A program made the translations under genes and the position numbers. The notes beneath the pieces were generated by a model, which was not told where the DNA came from, searched no databases, and saw only the letters and a list, made by a program, of their open reading frames with translations. A stretch of DNA of 64,000 nt from Nonomuraea corallina (GTDB lineage Bacteria > Actinomycetota > Actinomycetes > Streptosporangiales > Streptosporangiaceae), in assembly GCF_027620315.1 (NCBI RefSeq), contig NZ_JAPNNL010000006.1:1-64000 (forward strand), in the 5' to 3' direction. Shown here piece by piece: positions 25,314 to 34,683 of the stretch. Within the stretch, counting starts at the first letter, position 1. Each line of letters opens with the position of its first letter.

Positions 25314-26368
25314 GGCGAGGCACGCTGATCGCGGCGGTCATGGCGGTGACGCTCGCCGGTGGCGCCGCCGCGGCGGTGGCCTTGACCGGCAGGCAGGAGA
25401 CCCCGGTGACCACGGCCGCTCCCGCCGCCACCGCTGAGGTCGTACGGGGTGATCTCGTCGACTCCGTGGCGCTGAAGGGCACCGTGCGGTTCGCCGGGGA
25501 TCGCAGGATCCTCGTGGGCCGCGCCGGGACGATCACCTGGGTTCCCGGCCCAGGCACGGTGATCAAACCGGGCGGTGTGCTGTTCCGGGTGGACCGCCGG
25601 CCGGCGGTGCTGATGCGGGGCGGGTTGCCGATGTATCGGACCCTCAGGCAGGGCGTCTCCGACGGTCCGGACGTCACGCAGCTCGAACGCGGGCTGCGCT
25701 CGCTCGGGTACGGCGACGGCGTCACGGTGGATCGGCATTACTCGTGGGAGACGGCTCGGGCCGTGCGGGACTGGCAGCGGGCGTACGGCCTGGAGCGGAC
25801 CGGCACGGTGGACGCCGCCCAGGTGGTGTTCCTGCCCGGCACGGTGCGGGTCGGCGAGGCCAGGGTCGCCGTCGGCGATCCGGTCGCCCCGGGGCGTCAG
25901 GTGCTGGCCGTGTCCGGCGTGCGGCAGGTCGTGCACCTCGATCTCGACGCCGGGAGGCAGGACCTGGCGCGGGAGGGCACCGGCGTGTCGGTGGAACTGC
26001 CGGACGGGAAGACGGTCAAGGGAGAGGTCGTCTCCGTCGGCCCGGTCGTGCGAGCGGAGGGCTCAGGCGGGACCGAGCGGAGCACGGTCGACGTGCGCAT
26101 CCGGCTGAAAGGCCGGAAGAAGGCGATCGGGCAGGACCGGACGCCGGTCACCGTGACTCTGCGGGACAGGCGCCGCGAGGACGTGCTCAGCGTCCCGGTC
26201 GAGGCCCTGCTCGCGCTGCCCGACGGCGGGTTCGGCGTCGAGGTGGCCGAGCCCGGCGAAACCGCGCGCACGCTGAGCGTCAGGACCGGCGCGTACGGGG
26301 ACGGGCGGGTCGAGGTCTCAGCGCCGGGCCTGCGGGCCGGGGTGAAGGTCACGGTGCCCGCGCCATGA
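25310..26368 (+). CDS. Efflux periplasmic-adaptor-like protein with peptidoglycan-binding domain
   Basis: 352 residues. An N-terminal membrane anchor ([21 protein letters not shown], 5-25) is followed by a lipoyl/barrel region ([20 protein letters not shown]). A peptidoglycan-binding type 1 helix bundle comes next ([15 protein letters not shown]...[17 protein letters not shown], about 125-165), and then HlyD-like barrel strands to the C-terminus. In Gram-positive MacA-like systems such proteins join the permease to extracellular substrates or the wall. GTG 25310 is chosen because it overlaps the lipoprotein stop; the upstream GTG at 25286 is inside that gene. It overlaps the ATPase start by ATGA. 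Confidence 0.85.
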   Translation: MRRGTLIAAVMAVTLAGGAAAAVALTGRQETPVTTAAPAATAEVVRGDLVDSVALKGTVRFAGDRRILVGRAGTITWVPGPGTVIKPGGVLFRVDRRPAVLMRGGLPMYRTLRQGVSDGPDVTQLERGLRSLGYGDGVTVDRHYSWETARAVRDWQRAYGLERTGTVDAAQVVFLPGTVRVGEARVAVGDPVAPGRQVLAVSGVRQVVHLDLDAGRQDLAREGTGVSVELPDGKTVKGEVVSVGPVVRAEGSGGTERSTVDVRIRLKGRKKAIGQDRTPVTVTLRDRRREDVLSVPVEALLALPDGGFGVEVAEPGETARTLSVRTGAYGDGRVEVSAPGLRAGVKVTVPAP

Positions 26369-27114
26369 GGCTCCCCCACACCAAGGTCATCGAGGCGTAC
26401 GGACTCACCAAGCGCTACGGCGGCGCGGTGGACGCCCTGCGCGGCGTGGACCTCGTCGTCGAGGCGGGTGAGCTCGTCACCATCGTCGGCCCGTCCGGTT
26501 CGGGCAAGTCGACGCTGCTGCAGCTCATCGGGACGCTGGACCGGCCGAGCGCCGGCACGGTGAGAATCGCCGGGCACTCCGTCAGCGAGCTGTCCGACCG
26601 GCGGCTGTCCAGGCTGCGCGCCGACCACATCGGTTTCGTCTTCCAGCAGTTTCACCTGGGGGTGGGCATGTCCGCGCTGGACAACGTGGCGGACGGCCTG
26701 CTCTATGCGGGTCCGCCGGCGCGTGAGCGTCGCGAGCGGGCGGCACGGGCGCTGGAACGGGTGGGCCTGGGCCACCGGCTCGGCCACCGCCCGCACCAGT
26801 TGTCCGGCGGCGAGCAGCAGCGGGTGGCCATCGCCAGGGCGGTCGTCGGCGACCCGCCGCTGCTGCTGGCCGACGAGCCGACCGGGAACCTCGACTCGGC
26901 CGCCGGGACCGAGGTGCTCGGCCTGCTGAGCGACCTGCACGCCGGCGGCACCACCGTCGTCATCATCACGCACGACCTGGAGATCGCCGCCTGGTCGCCG
27001 CGGCGCGTGCGCATGCGTGACGGCCGCGTCGTGGCCGACGACGGGCAGGGAGCGGGGCGCCGCCGGGTGGCGGCGCTGGTGAAGCACGGGTCCACGGAAG
27101 GGAGGACGTCATGA
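26365..27114 (+). CDS. ABC transporter ATP-binding protein (MacB/LolD type)
   Basis: 249 residues. It has Walker [10 protein letters not shown] (about 39-47), Q-loop FVFQQFHLG, signature [14 protein letters not shown] (about 145) and Walker [14 protein letters not shown] (about 167), with H-loop IITHD. The ATGA overlap with the adaptor gene upstream and the permease gene downstream makes a tightly coupled operon. It powers the FtsX-like permease encoded next. Such systems export peptides, lipoproteins or drugs, or act as mechanotransmitters rather than transporters; the substrate is not known. Confidence 0.93.
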   Translation: MRLPHTKVIEAYGLTKRYGGAVDALRGVDLVVEAGELVTIVGPSGSGKSTLLQLIGTLDRPSAGTVRIAGHSVSELSDRRLSRLRADHIGFVFQQFHLGVGMSALDNVADGLLYAGPPARERRERAARALERVGLGHRLGHRPHQLSGGEQQRVAIARAVVGDPPLLLADEPTGNLDSAAGTEVLGLLSDLHAGGTTVVIITHDLEIAAWSPRRVRMRDGRVVADDGQGAGRRRVAALVKHGSTEGRTS

Positions 27115-28292
27115 GACCGGTACGGCTGAGCGTGCGGGACGTCCTGTGGGCCGGAGCCTCCGGACTGCGCGCGCGTCCGGGCCGGGTGGTCCTGTCCGCA
27201 CTCGGCATCGCCATGGGCATCGCCACCATGATCGCGGTCATCGGCGTCTCGGCCTCCGGCCAGGAACAGCTGCTCCGCCAACTCGACCGGCTCGGGACCA
27301 ATCTGCTGCGCGTGCAGGCGGGCGGCACGTTCTCCGGCGAAGAGGTCAAGCTGCCGGTCGACGCGCCCGCGATGGTGGGCCGCATCGAGGGGGTCCGTCA
27401 TGTCGGGGCCACCGGAGCGGTCCCGGTCTCGGTCCGGCGCACCGACCGCATCCCCGAGGAGCGGACAGGCGGGATCGCCGTCCAGGCGACCACGTTCGAC
27501 CTGCTCCGCGCGCTGGACGGCCGGGTCAGCGCGGGCAGGTGGCTGAGCGACGCCACCGCCCGCCATCCCGCCGTCGTGCTCGGCTCCGTGGCCGCGCAAC
27601 GACTGGGAATCAGCCGCACGGGCACCCGGGTGTGGATCGGCGACCGGTGGTTCACGGTGGTCGGCGTGCTCGGCCCGATGCCGCTCGCCCCGGAGGTCGA
27701 ACGATCCGCGCTGGTCGGATTCGCCGCCGCGCAGACGTACCTGGGGTTCGACGGGCATCCGACGACGATCTACGAGCGGTCGTCGGAGGAAGCGGTCGCG
27801 GCCGTACGGGCGTTGCTGCCCCGCACCGTGAATCCGCGGAACCCCGAGCAGGTGGCGGTCTCCCGGCCCTCGGACGCCCTGGCGGCCCGCGCGGCCGCGG
27901 CCGGCACGTTCACCGGCTTGTTCCTGGGGCTGGGGGCGGTCGCCCTGCTGGTGGGCGGCGTCGGCGTGGCCAACACGATGGTGATCTCCGTGCTGGAAAG
28001 GCGCAAGGAGATCGGCCTGCGCCGCTCGCTCGGCGCCACCCGTGGCCAGATCCGCGTCCAGTTCCTCACCGAGTCGCTCATCCTGTCGCTGATCGGCTCA
28101 GCCGCCGGGCTGGTCGTCGGAGCGCTCGTCACCATCGGGTACGCGCTGTCCCAGGGCTGGCCGGCCGTGGTGCCGCTCTGGGTGTTCGGCGGGACGCTGG
28201 CCGCCACCCTGGGCGTCAGCGTGGTCGCCGGCATCTATCCGGCGGTCCGGGCGGCCCGGGTCCCGCCGAGTGTCGCGCTTACTATGACCTGA
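27111..28292 (+). CDS. FtsX/MacB-type ABC transporter permease
   Basis: 393 residues. The first membrane helix ([23 protein letters not shown], about 24-46) is followed by a ~220-residue extracellular MacB-PCD-like domain. Three C-terminal helices complete the FtsX domain: [44 protein letters not shown] and [22 protein letters not shown]. The conserved [26 protein letters not shown] coupling loop is present. It is the last gene of the four-gene unit. The sigma factor gene starts 38 bases later and may share the transcript. Confidence 0.92.
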   Translation: MRPVRLSVRDVLWAGASGLRARPGRVVLSALGIAMGIATMIAVIGVSASGQEQLLRQLDRLGTNLLRVQAGGTFSGEEVKLPVDAPAMVGRIEGVRHVGATGAVPVSVRRTDRIPEERTGGIAVQATTFDLLRALDGRVSAGRWLSDATARHPAVVLGSVAAQRLGISRTGTRVWIGDRWFTVVGVLGPMPLAPEVERSALVGFAAAQTYLGFDGHPTTIYERSSEEAVAAVRALLPRTVNPRNPEQVAVSRPSDALAARAAAAGTFTGLFLGLGAVALLVGGVGVANTMVISVLERRKEIGLRRSLGATRGQIRVQFLTESLILSLIGSAAGLVVGALVTIGYALSQGWPAVVPLWVFGGTLAATLGVSVVAGIYPAVRAARVPPSVALTMT

Positions 28293-28330
28293 ATCACGGA
28301 ACCCGGCAGGCTCTACGGACAGTCTTGAGT

Positions 28331-28912
28331 ATGGAGAGAATGACGCGGGCTCGCATTCGTGAGGGGGACGCCCGGGCTTTCGAGCAGCTCTACGATGAGT
28401 TCGCCCGGTCCGTCTACGGCTATGCCCTGCGGCTGACCGGCGACTGGTCGACGGCCGAGGACGTGATGTCCCTGACGTTCCTGGAGGCGTGGCGGCTGCG
28501 GGAGCGCGTCGATCACGACGGCGGATCCCTGCGGCCGTGGCTCCTGGGCATCGCCACCAACGTGGCCCGCAACACCAGGCGGGCCTCCCGCCGCTACCAC
28601 GACGCCCTGGCCCGGCTGCCCCCCGGCGACGACGCCTCCGACTTCGCCGACGAACTCGTCGAACGGATGGACGACAAGGAACGGGTGACCGCGCTGCGGC
28701 GCGCCTACGGTTCGCTGCGCCGCCCAGAGCAGGAGGTGATCGCGCTGGTCGCGGGATCGGGCCTGAGCTACGCCGAAGCGGCCGAGGCGCTGGGCACGTC
28801 GGTGGGCACCGTCAAGTCCCGGCTGTCCCGGGCGAGAAAGAAGCTGAAGAGAGCTGCCGGGCCCGAACGGACGTGGCCGCAGGAGTACGAGCCGATCACG
28901 AGGGAGGCCTGA
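28331..28912 (+). CDS. ECF-type RNA polymerase sigma factor
   Basis: 193 residues with sigma region 2 (FEQLYDEFARSVYGYALRLTGDWSTAEDVMSLTFLEAW, about 17-54) and region 4 (LRRPEQEVIALVAGSGLSYAEAAEALGTSVGTVKSRLSRARKKL, about 120-165). It directs RNA polymerase to a specific promoter set. The start is ATG 28331 or ATG 28340; neither has a good ribosome binding site, so coupling to upstream translation is possible. The next gene begins three bases after the stop and encodes a single-pass membrane protein that is a candidate anti-sigma factor. Target promoters are unknown. Confidence 0.92.
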   Translation: MERMTRARIREGDARAFEQLYDEFARSVYGYALRLTGDWSTAEDVMSLTFLEAWRLRERVDHDGGSLRPWLLGIATNVARNTRRASRRYHDALARLPPGDDASDFADELVERMDDKERVTALRRAYGSLRRPEQEVIALVAGSGLSYAEAAEALGTSVGTVKSRLSRARKKLKRAAGPERTWPQEYEPITREA

Positions 28913-28915
28913 CAG

Positions 28916-29548
28916 ATGAACGCGAACGAACGCGCGAACCTGGCCCGCGCGCTGCCGCCCGGGAGAGAACTGCCGGAACGGCGGGAGCAGCAGATCAAGG
29001 ACTTCGTGATGGCCGAGATCCACCGGAGCGCGGAACCGGCCCGGCCCCGGTTGCGGCTGCCGCGCCCCATGCTGGTGCTGCCGGTCGCGGCGGCGGCCAT
29101 GGCACTGGTGATCGCCTTCGGCCTGGGCCTGGGCGGCGCCCCCGCCTACGCCATCACCCTGCTGGACGACGGCACGATCCACGTGACGCTCAACGAGATC
29201 AGGGACGCCGACGGCCTGGAGGCCGACCTGCGCGACCTGGGCGTGAACGCCGTGGTGGACTACGTGCCCGACGGCCAGAGATGCAGCCCTCAGCCGCGGA
29301 GCACGGATCTCCTGCCGCAGGAGGAGGCCCGCCTGGGGGTCTGGCCGCCCCCGCAGAACCCGGCAGGCGACGGCTTCACGATCGATCCCGCCGTGGTCGG
29401 CCCCGGCCAGACGGCGGTGATCGAACTCAGCATCTCCGACGACGAGCGCATCGCCTCGATCTGGGCCCGCGTGTCCAACGGCCCGGTGGCCGCGTGCGAG
29501 CTGGTGGTGGACCCCGACCACCACCTCGGCCCGGCCCCGCAGAGCTGA
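28916..29548 (+). CDS. Single-pass membrane protein, candidate anti-sigma partner
   Basis: 210 residues. There is a ~45-residue charged cytoplasmic start (NANERANLARALPPGRELPERREQQ), one membrane helix (MLVLPVAAAAMALVIAFGLGLGG, about 52-74) and a ~135-residue outside domain (ITLLDDGTIHVTLNEIRDADGLEADLRDLGVNAVVDYVP...). No zinc-binding HxxxCxxC motif is seen, so it is not a ZAS-type anti-sigma. The position immediately after the sigma gene with GAGGGAGG ahead of ATG 28916 suggests it senses an external signal and controls that sigma factor. This role is inferred from context only. Confidence 0.7.
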   Translation: MNANERANLARALPPGRELPERREQQIKDFVMAEIHRSAEPARPRLRLPRPMLVLPVAAAAMALVIAFGLGLGGAPAYAITLLDDGTIHVTLNEIRDADGLEADLRDLGVNAVVDYVPDGQRCSPQPRSTDLLPQEEARLGVWPPPQNPAGDGFTIDPAVVGPGQTAVIELSISDDERIASIWARVSNGPVAACELVVDPDHHLGPAPQS

Positions 29549-29568
29549 TACCCCCTTGACCAGCCGCC

Positions 29569-29584
29569 TTGATAACGCTAACAA
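29569..29584. promoter_or_regulatory. Putative LacI-family operator upstream of GH51
   Basis: TTGATAACGCTAACAA is an imperfect palindrome centred on CG (12 of 16 positions symmetric), the usual form of LacI-family operators. The core TAACGCTAACA recurs exactly upstream of the LacI gene at 38064. It lies 90 bases before the GH51 start, so that regulator probably represses this gene. Confidence 0.6.
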
Positions 29585-29606
29585 TCGCAGCAGCCATAAC
29601 ACCGGC

Positions 29607-29660
29607 GACATCCGTGACATCCGTGACATCCGTGACATCCGTGACATCCGCGACATCGCG
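29607..29660. repeat. 9-bp tandem repeat in the GH51 leader
   Basis: GACATCCGT is repeated four times without change (29607-29642), followed by GACATCCGC and GACATCGCG, six units in all. The array lies between the operator and the ribosome binding site AAGGAG (29662-29667). Copy-number change would alter the leader length without touching the protein. Confidence 0.9.
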
Positions 29661-29673
29661 CAAGGAGCCCCCC

Positions 29674-31155
29674 GTGCACGACGCCCGCCTCACGATCGAT
29701 CCCGCGTTCCGGGTCGCGCCGGTGCGGCGCCGCACCTTCGGTGCCTTCGTCGAGCATCTGGGCCGGTGCGTCTACACCGGCGTCTACGAGCCCGGCCACC
29801 CGAGCGCCGACGAGGACGGCTTCCGCCGCGACGTCCTCGACCTCACCCGCGAGCTGGGCGTCAGCACCGTCCGCTACCCCGGCGGCAACTTCGTCTCCGG
29901 CTACCGGTGGGAGGACGGCATCGGCCCCAAGGAGAACCGCCCCCGCCGGCTCGACCTGGCCTGGCACAGCACCGAGACGAACGAGGTCGGCGTCGACGAG
30001 TTCGTCCGCTGGTGCCGCAAGGCCGAGGTGGAGCCGATGATGGCGCTGAACCTCGGCACCCGGGGCATCGCCGAGGCCCTCGACCTGCTGGAATACTGCA
30101 ACCACCCGTCCGGCACCGCGCTGTCCGACCTGCGCGTCGCCCACGGCGCCGAGGAGCCGCACGCCATCCGGATGTGGTGCCTGGGCAACGAGATGGACGG
30201 CCCCTGGCAGACCGGGCACAAGACCGCCCTGGAGTACGGCCGGCTCGCCGCCGAGACCGCCAGGGCCATGCGCATGGTCGACCCCGGCCTCGAACTGGTC
30301 GCGTGCGGCAGCTCCGGCTCGACCATGCCGACGTTCGGCGCGTGGGAGGCGACCGTGCTGGAGGAGACGTACGACGTCGTCGACCTCATCTCGTGCCACG
30401 CCTACTACGAGGAGAAGGACGGCGACCTCGGCAGCTTCCTGGCGTGCTCGACCGACATGGAGTACTTCATCCGCTCGGTCGTCGCCACCGCCGACCACGT
30501 GGGGGCCAGGCTGAAGTCACGCAAGCGGATCGACGTCTCGTTCGACGAGTGGAACGTCTGGTACCTGTCGCGCTTCCAGGCGGCCGAACCGCCGCGGGAC
30601 TGGCCGGTCGCGCCGCCGCTGCTGGAAGACCACTACCACCTGGCGGACGCGGTAGCCCTCGGCGGGCTGCTCATCACCCTGCTGCGCAACAGCGACCGGG
30701 TGACGGCCGCCTCGCTGGCCCAGCTCGTCAACGTGATCGCGCCGATCATGACCGAGCCCGGCGGGCGGGCCTGGCGGCAGACCACCTTCCACCCGTTCGC
30801 CCAGGCCAGCCGGTACGCGGCCGGTGACGTGCTGCGGGTCGAGCCGGTCTCCCCGCTGTACGAGACCGCGGAGTACGGGGAGGTGCCGCTGCTGCACGCG
30901 GTCGCCACCCGCTCCGACGACGGCGTCACGATCTTCGCCGTCAACCGCGCCACCGACGGGCCGCTCTCCCTGGAGCTCGACGCCCGCGGCCTGCGGATCA
31001 CCTCGGCCACCACCCTCACCGACCCGGACGTCTACGCCCGCAACACCGCCGACGACCCGGACCGCGTGGCCCCCCGTCCCAACGAGAACGTGGAACAGGA
31101 CCCGATGCGCGTCCTCCTCCCCCCGGTCAGCTGGAACGTCATCCACCTGTCCTAG
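29674..31155 (+). CDS. GH51 alpha-L-arabinofuranosidase
   Basis: 493 residues, normal for intracellular GH51 enzymes, with no signal peptide. It releases arabinose from arabinoxylan or arabinan oligosaccharides by a retaining mechanism. The acid/base Glu is in CLGNEMDGPW (about 172) and the nucleophile Glu is in SFDEWNVWY (about 291). The (beta/alpha)8 barrel also shows RYPGGNFVSGYRWEDGIG. A C-terminal beta domain ends VSWNVIHLS. The start is GTG 29674 because AAGGAG lies 6 bases upstream; a longer frame would translate the 9-bp repeat array. Its stop overlaps the convergent SARP gene's stop by CTAG. Likely regulated by the LacI protein encoded 6 kb downstream. Confidence 0.95.
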   Translation: MHDARLTIDPAFRVAPVRRRTFGAFVEHLGRCVYTGVYEPGHPSADEDGFRRDVLDLTRELGVSTVRYPGGNFVSGYRWEDGIGPKENRPRRLDLAWHSTETNEVGVDEFVRWCRKAEVEPMMALNLGTRGIAEALDLLEYCNHPSGTALSDLRVAHGAEEPHAIRMWCLGNEMDGPWQTGHKTALEYGRLAAETARAMRMVDPGLELVACGSSGSTMPTFGAWEATVLEETYDVVDLISCHAYYEEKDGDLGSFLACSTDMEYFIRSVVATADHVGARLKSRKRIDVSFDEWNVWYLSRFQAAEPPRDWPVAPPLLEDHYHLADAVALGGLLITLLRNSDRVTAASLAQLVNVIAPIMTEPGGRAWRQTTFHPFAQASRYAAGDVLRVEPVSPLYETAEYGEVPLLHAVATRSDDGVTIFAVNRATDGPLSLELDARGLRITSATTLTDPDVYARNTADDPDRVAPRPNENVEQDPMRVLLPPVSWNVIHLS

Positions 31156-34100
31156 CGGCGGACGCCCTCGGCGTCACCCCCGACGGTTTCGAGCAGCGCC
31201 GTGAGCTCCTTCACCTCGGCGTGATTGTCGAGCTGCACGAAGAGCCGGCGGGCCGCGCTCCAGGCCGTACGGGCCTGGTCTGGATCGGTGGTCGCGTGCA
31301 GGGCGCCGAGGGACTTGAGGGCCTGCCCCTCGTGGAAAGGGCTGGCGAGCTCGCGCCAGATCTCGACGGCGGCGGCGGTGTGGGCGACGGCCAGGGCATG
31401 GCGGCCCTCAGCCTGTTCGAGCTCTCCGAGCGCGCTCAGTGACATGGCCTCCTGGAAGCGTGCCCCCCAGCGGCGGGCCGCCCGGAGGCTCCTGTCGAGC
31501 ACATGCCTGCCGCGCGAGTCGCCCAGCTTGACGTAAGTCATGCCCAGGTGCGGCAAGATGGTGATCTCGCTGCTTCTGCTGCGGAGCGAACGGGCCAGTT
31601 CCACGCCTCGCGTGAAGTGCGCCTCGGCCTCGACAAGGCCGCCCTCCTCCCGCCGTACGATGCCGAGCAGGGTGTGGATGCGGCACAGCTGCGACAAGAG
31701 GGGCACGTCCTCGGCGAGTCGGAGGCCGGCCTCCAGATGGACGGTCGCCCGCTCGATGTCGCCCTGGATCCAGTGGCCGTACCCGAGCTGCCATTCGGCC
31801 TCCACCTGACCGAGCACGTAACCGGCTTCCCTCGCCTTCGCCAGCGCCGCGTCGAGGTAGGCCACGGCCTTGCGGGGCTCTCCCCGGACCAGGAACGCCA
31901 TGCCGGCGAGGATTCGGGCGTCGGCCTCGCCGTTGACCTCGCCCAGGCTCTCGAAGAGCGCGACCGCGGAAAGGCCGTGCTCCAGTGCCTCCTCCTCGGC
32001 GTGCCGGGGGCCCATGCGCAGGCACTCGGCGAGGTCGCGCAGCATGAAGGCGCGGCCGCGGGCGTTCCCGGCGCGCTCGCAGGCGTCCAGCGCGAGCCGG
32101 CTGGTCGACTCCCAGTCGTCGTAGTAGTCGCGCAGCTCGAAGAAGTTGACGGCCGCGTCGGCGAGCTGCCAGCACAGTTCGTCCGCGCCGAGCGCGGCGG
32201 CCTGCGCCACCGAGGCCCGCAGCGCGCCTCTTTCCGCCTCGAACCAGGCCCAGGCATCGGAGATCTCGACGTGCGGCTCGTGGGTCACGCCTTCGGCGGG
32301 AAGCGTCGGGAAGACCCTCCCGGGCAGCCGGGTGTCGGCCCGCCGGGCGAGGACCAACCAGCCGCCGAGCGCACGGGACATCGCCGCATGGATCTCCTGC
32401 GGGGAGGCCTCGGCTTCGGCGCGGTCGCGGGCGTGCAAGCGGATCAGGTCGTGGAACCGGTAGCGGGACTGGCCCGTGGCGTCGGTGCCCGCGAAGGTGA
32501 GGAGGTTGGCGCTCAGCAGCTCGCCGAGGCGGCGCTCGGCCTCCTCCAGGGACGCGTCGAGCACGGCCGCGGCCACCCAACCCGCGAAGTCGGGGGCGTA
32601 CAGCTCGCTGAGCAGGCAGTAGAGACGCCGGGCCGAAGGCGACAGGGCTGTGTAACTCAACCCGAGCGAGGCCCGTACGGTGAGGTCTCCGACCGCGAGT
32701 TCGTCGAGGCGGCGTCGCTCGTCGCGCAGCAGATCGGCGACACGCGAAAGGGGCCAGTCGGGCCGGGAGGCCAGGCGTGCCCCCGCGGCCCGGACGGCGA
32801 GCGGCAGGTGGTCACAGAGCCGGACGATCTCGGCCGCCTCGCCAGGCGCGGCCCACACCTGATCCGATCCCGTGATCCGGGCCAGTAGCTCGATCGCCTG
32901 GGCGGGCCGGAAGACGTCCAGGTGCAGGTGCCGCACGCCGGCCAGGCCCGTCAGCCGGGGGCGGCCGGTGATCAGCACGCCGCAGCTGCCCGACCCCGGC
33001 AGCAAGGGGACGACCTGCGACTCGTCGGTCACGTTGTCGATCACTATGAGCATCCGCTTGCCCGCCAGCAGCGACCGGAAAAGGGCCGTGCGGTCGTCGA
33101 TCGACCCCGGGACGGTGGACCCGTCGACGCCGAGGACGCGCAGCATCGACTCCAGTGCCCGGCCGACGGCGATGCGGTCAACGGTGCCGGAGAAGCCGAC
33201 GTAGAGCTGGCCGTCCGGAAACGCGTCCGCGAGCTGATGCGCCACGTGGAGAGCGAGTGCGGTCTTGCCGACCCCGCCCATGCCGGAGATCGCGCAGATC
33301 GTCGGCGCCTGGTGCCAGTCCGGGGACAGCGCGTCCCTGAGCGTCGCCACCTCCTCGTCCCGGCCGGTGAAGTCAGCGATCGTGGGTGGGAGCTGGCGAG
33401 GGACCACGGTGCCTCCCGCCGGCGGCCACGCACCGGATCTCGCGGACAGGTCGACCCGATCGTCACCGCGGAGGATCGCCTCGTGCACGCGGCGCAGCAT
33501 GGGGCTCGGCTCGATGCCCAGTTCGTCCCCCAGCAGGTCGCGGACGGCGGCGTAGGTCTCCAGCGCCTCGGTCTGACGGCCGGACCTGTAGAGGGCGAGC
33601 ATGAGGTGCGCGTGCAGGCTCTCCTGGTAAGGGTGGGCCCGCGCCACTTCGCGCAGCTCGGCCAACGCCTCCGCGTGCCGCCCGAGGGCCAGCTCGTTCT
33701 CCGCCCATCGCTCGTACACGGTGAGCCGAAGTTGTTCGAGGGACAGCGCCTCCTCTGCGAGAGGCTCGGAATCGAGGAATTCCGCGAACGCCGGCCCCCT
33801 CCACAGATCCAGAGCACGCCGGAAACACCGGCCGGCGGATTCGTGACTTCGACGGTCGAACGCCGCCGTTCCCTCTGCTGCGAGTTTCCGGAACTGCGCC
33901 GCGTCCACCTCTCCGTGGGTGACGAGCAGATATCCTTCCGGCTTTCTCAGCAGTCGCTCCGCGCCCAGTTGAAGGCGGAGTTGGTGCACGTACGACTGGA
34001 GGTTGCTGCGAGCCGAGACCGGCGGCCGGTGACTCCACAGAACGGCGGTCAGGAAATCGCTGGAGACCGGCTGGTCCGCCCTCGAGATGAGACCGGCGAG

Positions 34101-34187
34101 CAGCATCCGTAATTTCCGGGCGTTGCCGAGAAAGGTGTGCCGACCGTCATGGATCACCTGGAGTGGGCCCAAAACCTCGAAACGCAT
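31152..34187 (-). CDS. AfsR-type SARP regulator (SARP, NB-ARC, TPR)
   Basis: 1011 residues. An OmpR-like winged helix (RFEVLGPLQVIHDGRHTFLG, residues 2-95) and a BTAD domain (about 100-245, LSLEQLRLTVYERWAENELALGRHAEALAELR) form the SARP part. An NB-ARC NTPase follows with Walker A GMGGVGKTAL near 300 and Walker B-like RMLIVIDNV near 375. TPR repeats fill about 680-1011. Such proteins activate secondary-metabolite clusters. ATG 34187 (MRFEVLG) fits the family start; ATG 34211 would add eight residues. It is divergent from the peptide/ThiF/M50 genes and is therefore their likely activator. Confidence 0.93.
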   Translation of the reverse strand: MRFEVLGPLQVIHDGRHTFLGNARKLRMLLAGLISRADQPVSSDFLTAVLWSHRPPVSARSNLQSYVHQLRLQLGAERLLRKPEGYLLVTHGEVDAAQFRKLAAEGTAAFDRRSHESAGRCFRRALDLWRGPAFAEFLDSEPLAEEALSLEQLRLTVYERWAENELALGRHAEALAELREVARAHPYQESLHAHLMLALYRSGRQTEALETYAAVRDLLGDELGIEPSPMLRRVHEAILRGDDRVDLSARSGAWPPAGGTVVPRQLPPTIADFTGRDEEVATLRDALSPDWHQAPTICAISGMGGVGKTALALHVAHQLADAFPDGQLYVGFSGTVDRIAVGRALESMLRVLGVDGSTVPGSIDDRTALFRSLLAGKRMLIVIDNVTDESQVVPLLPGSGSCGVLITGRPRLTGLAGVRHLHLDVFRPAQAIELLARITGSDQVWAAPGEAAEIVRLCDHLPLAVRAAGARLASRPDWPLSRVADLLRDERRRLDELAVGDLTVRASLGLSYTALSPSARRLYCLLSELYAPDFAGWVAAAVLDASLEEAERRLGELLSANLLTFAGTDATGQSRYRFHDLIRLHARDRAEAEASPQEIHAAMSRALGGWLVLARRADTRLPGRVFPTLPAEGVTHEPHVEISDAWAWFEAERGALRASVAQAAALGADELCWQLADAAVNFFELRDYYDDWESTSRLALDACERAGNARGRAFMLRDLAECLRMGPRHAEEEALEHGLSAVALFESLGEVNGEADARILAGMAFLVRGEPRKAVAYLDAALAKAREAGYVLGQVEAEWQLGYGHWIQGDIERATVHLEAGLRLAEDVPLLSQLCRIHTLLGIVRREEGGLVEAEAHFTRGVELARSLRSRSSEITILPHLGMTYVKLGDSRGRHVLDRSLRAARRWGARFQEAMSLSALGELEQAEGRHALAVAHTAAAVEIWRELASPFHEGQALKSLGALHATTDPDQARTAWSAARRLFVQLDNHAEVKELTALLETVGGDAEGVRR

Positions 34188-34515
34188 CCAGTGTCGCTCC
34201 GCCCTGGACATTCATAGGGAGATCGCCGGCGGTGGTCCGCCGCTCGGTCATGCTCGCTGAGCGGTGCGGCTCAAGGGGGGTGAGCGTGCCGATTTTAGGT
34301 CGTCGCCGTGCCGGGCGCAAAGGCACTTTCCGGTCTCCCGGCAGGTCGCTGCCCGGGGTTGCGGGGACGGCCCGCTCGGGCTGTCCGGCGGCCACCCCGC
34401 CGCCGTAACACACCCGCCACCGTCAGTGATGTAGCGCGGCCATGGCGGCGGTTCGTAGGTTTTGGACATCCTTACGGATGCGATTCGACGGCGCACGAAA
34501 ACACGGGAGGTGTGC
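34188..34515. promoter_or_regulatory. Divergent promoter region between SARP and peptide gene
   Basis: 328 bases with no convincing gene. Two hairpins are visible: CGGCGG-TGGT-CCGCCG at 34227-34242 near the SARP start, and a 9-bp stem with one G-T pair at 34365-34386 (GGACGGCCC/GGGCTGTCC). I could not identify a clean SARP direct repeat or a confident -10/-35 pair. The region must hold promoters for both directions. Confidence 0.5.
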
Positions 34516-34611
34516 ATGGAGACGCAGAAGACCGAGACCAAGAAGCTTGAGCTCAAGGTCCGCAAGCTCGAGAAGATCGAGACGACCAAGCTCCGCGAGG
34601 GCAGCGGCTGA
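34516..34611 (+). CDS. 31-residue Lys/Glu/Leu-rich peptide, candidate RiPP precursor
   Basis: ATG 34516 is preceded by a strong GGGAGG at 5-base spacing; the stop is TGA 34609-34611. The product starts METQKTETKKLELKVRKLEK and ends TTKLREGSG. It has no Cys, no Ser except near the end, and is dominated by Lys, Glu, Leu and Thr. The LELKVRKLE stretch could be a helix or a strand for recognition by a PqqD-like domain. It sits directly ahead of an E1-like enzyme and a membrane protease that both have PqqD-like N-termini. Being a modified peptide or its leader is therefore the best reading, but it is inferred. The modified residues cannot be predicted. Confidence 0.7.
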   Translation: METQKTETKKLELKVRKLEKIETTKLREGSG

Positions 34612-34623
34612 GCTGGTACGACG

Positions 34624-34658
34624 CGCCGGGGTCGGTCGAGCCGCGATCGGCTCCGGCG
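34624..34658 (+). terminator. Intercistronic stem-loop after the peptide gene
   Basis: GAGCCG-CGAT-CGGCTC (34638-34653) is a perfect 6-bp stem, wrapped by an outer CGCCG/CGGCG pair with a bulge on the left. It begins 12 bases after the peptide stop and ends 25 bases before the ThiF gene. A partial terminator here would give more peptide than enzyme, as in many RiPP operons. Confidence 0.5.
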
Positions 34659-34683
34659 TTCCAGGTAACGAAAGAGTGCGCGC

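Noticed and set aside
34163..34408. Plus-strand 81-codon frame ahead of the peptide gene
   Set aside because: It starts inside the SARP gene antisense, lacks a ribosome site and has shadow composition; the region is better read as divergent promoter DNA.
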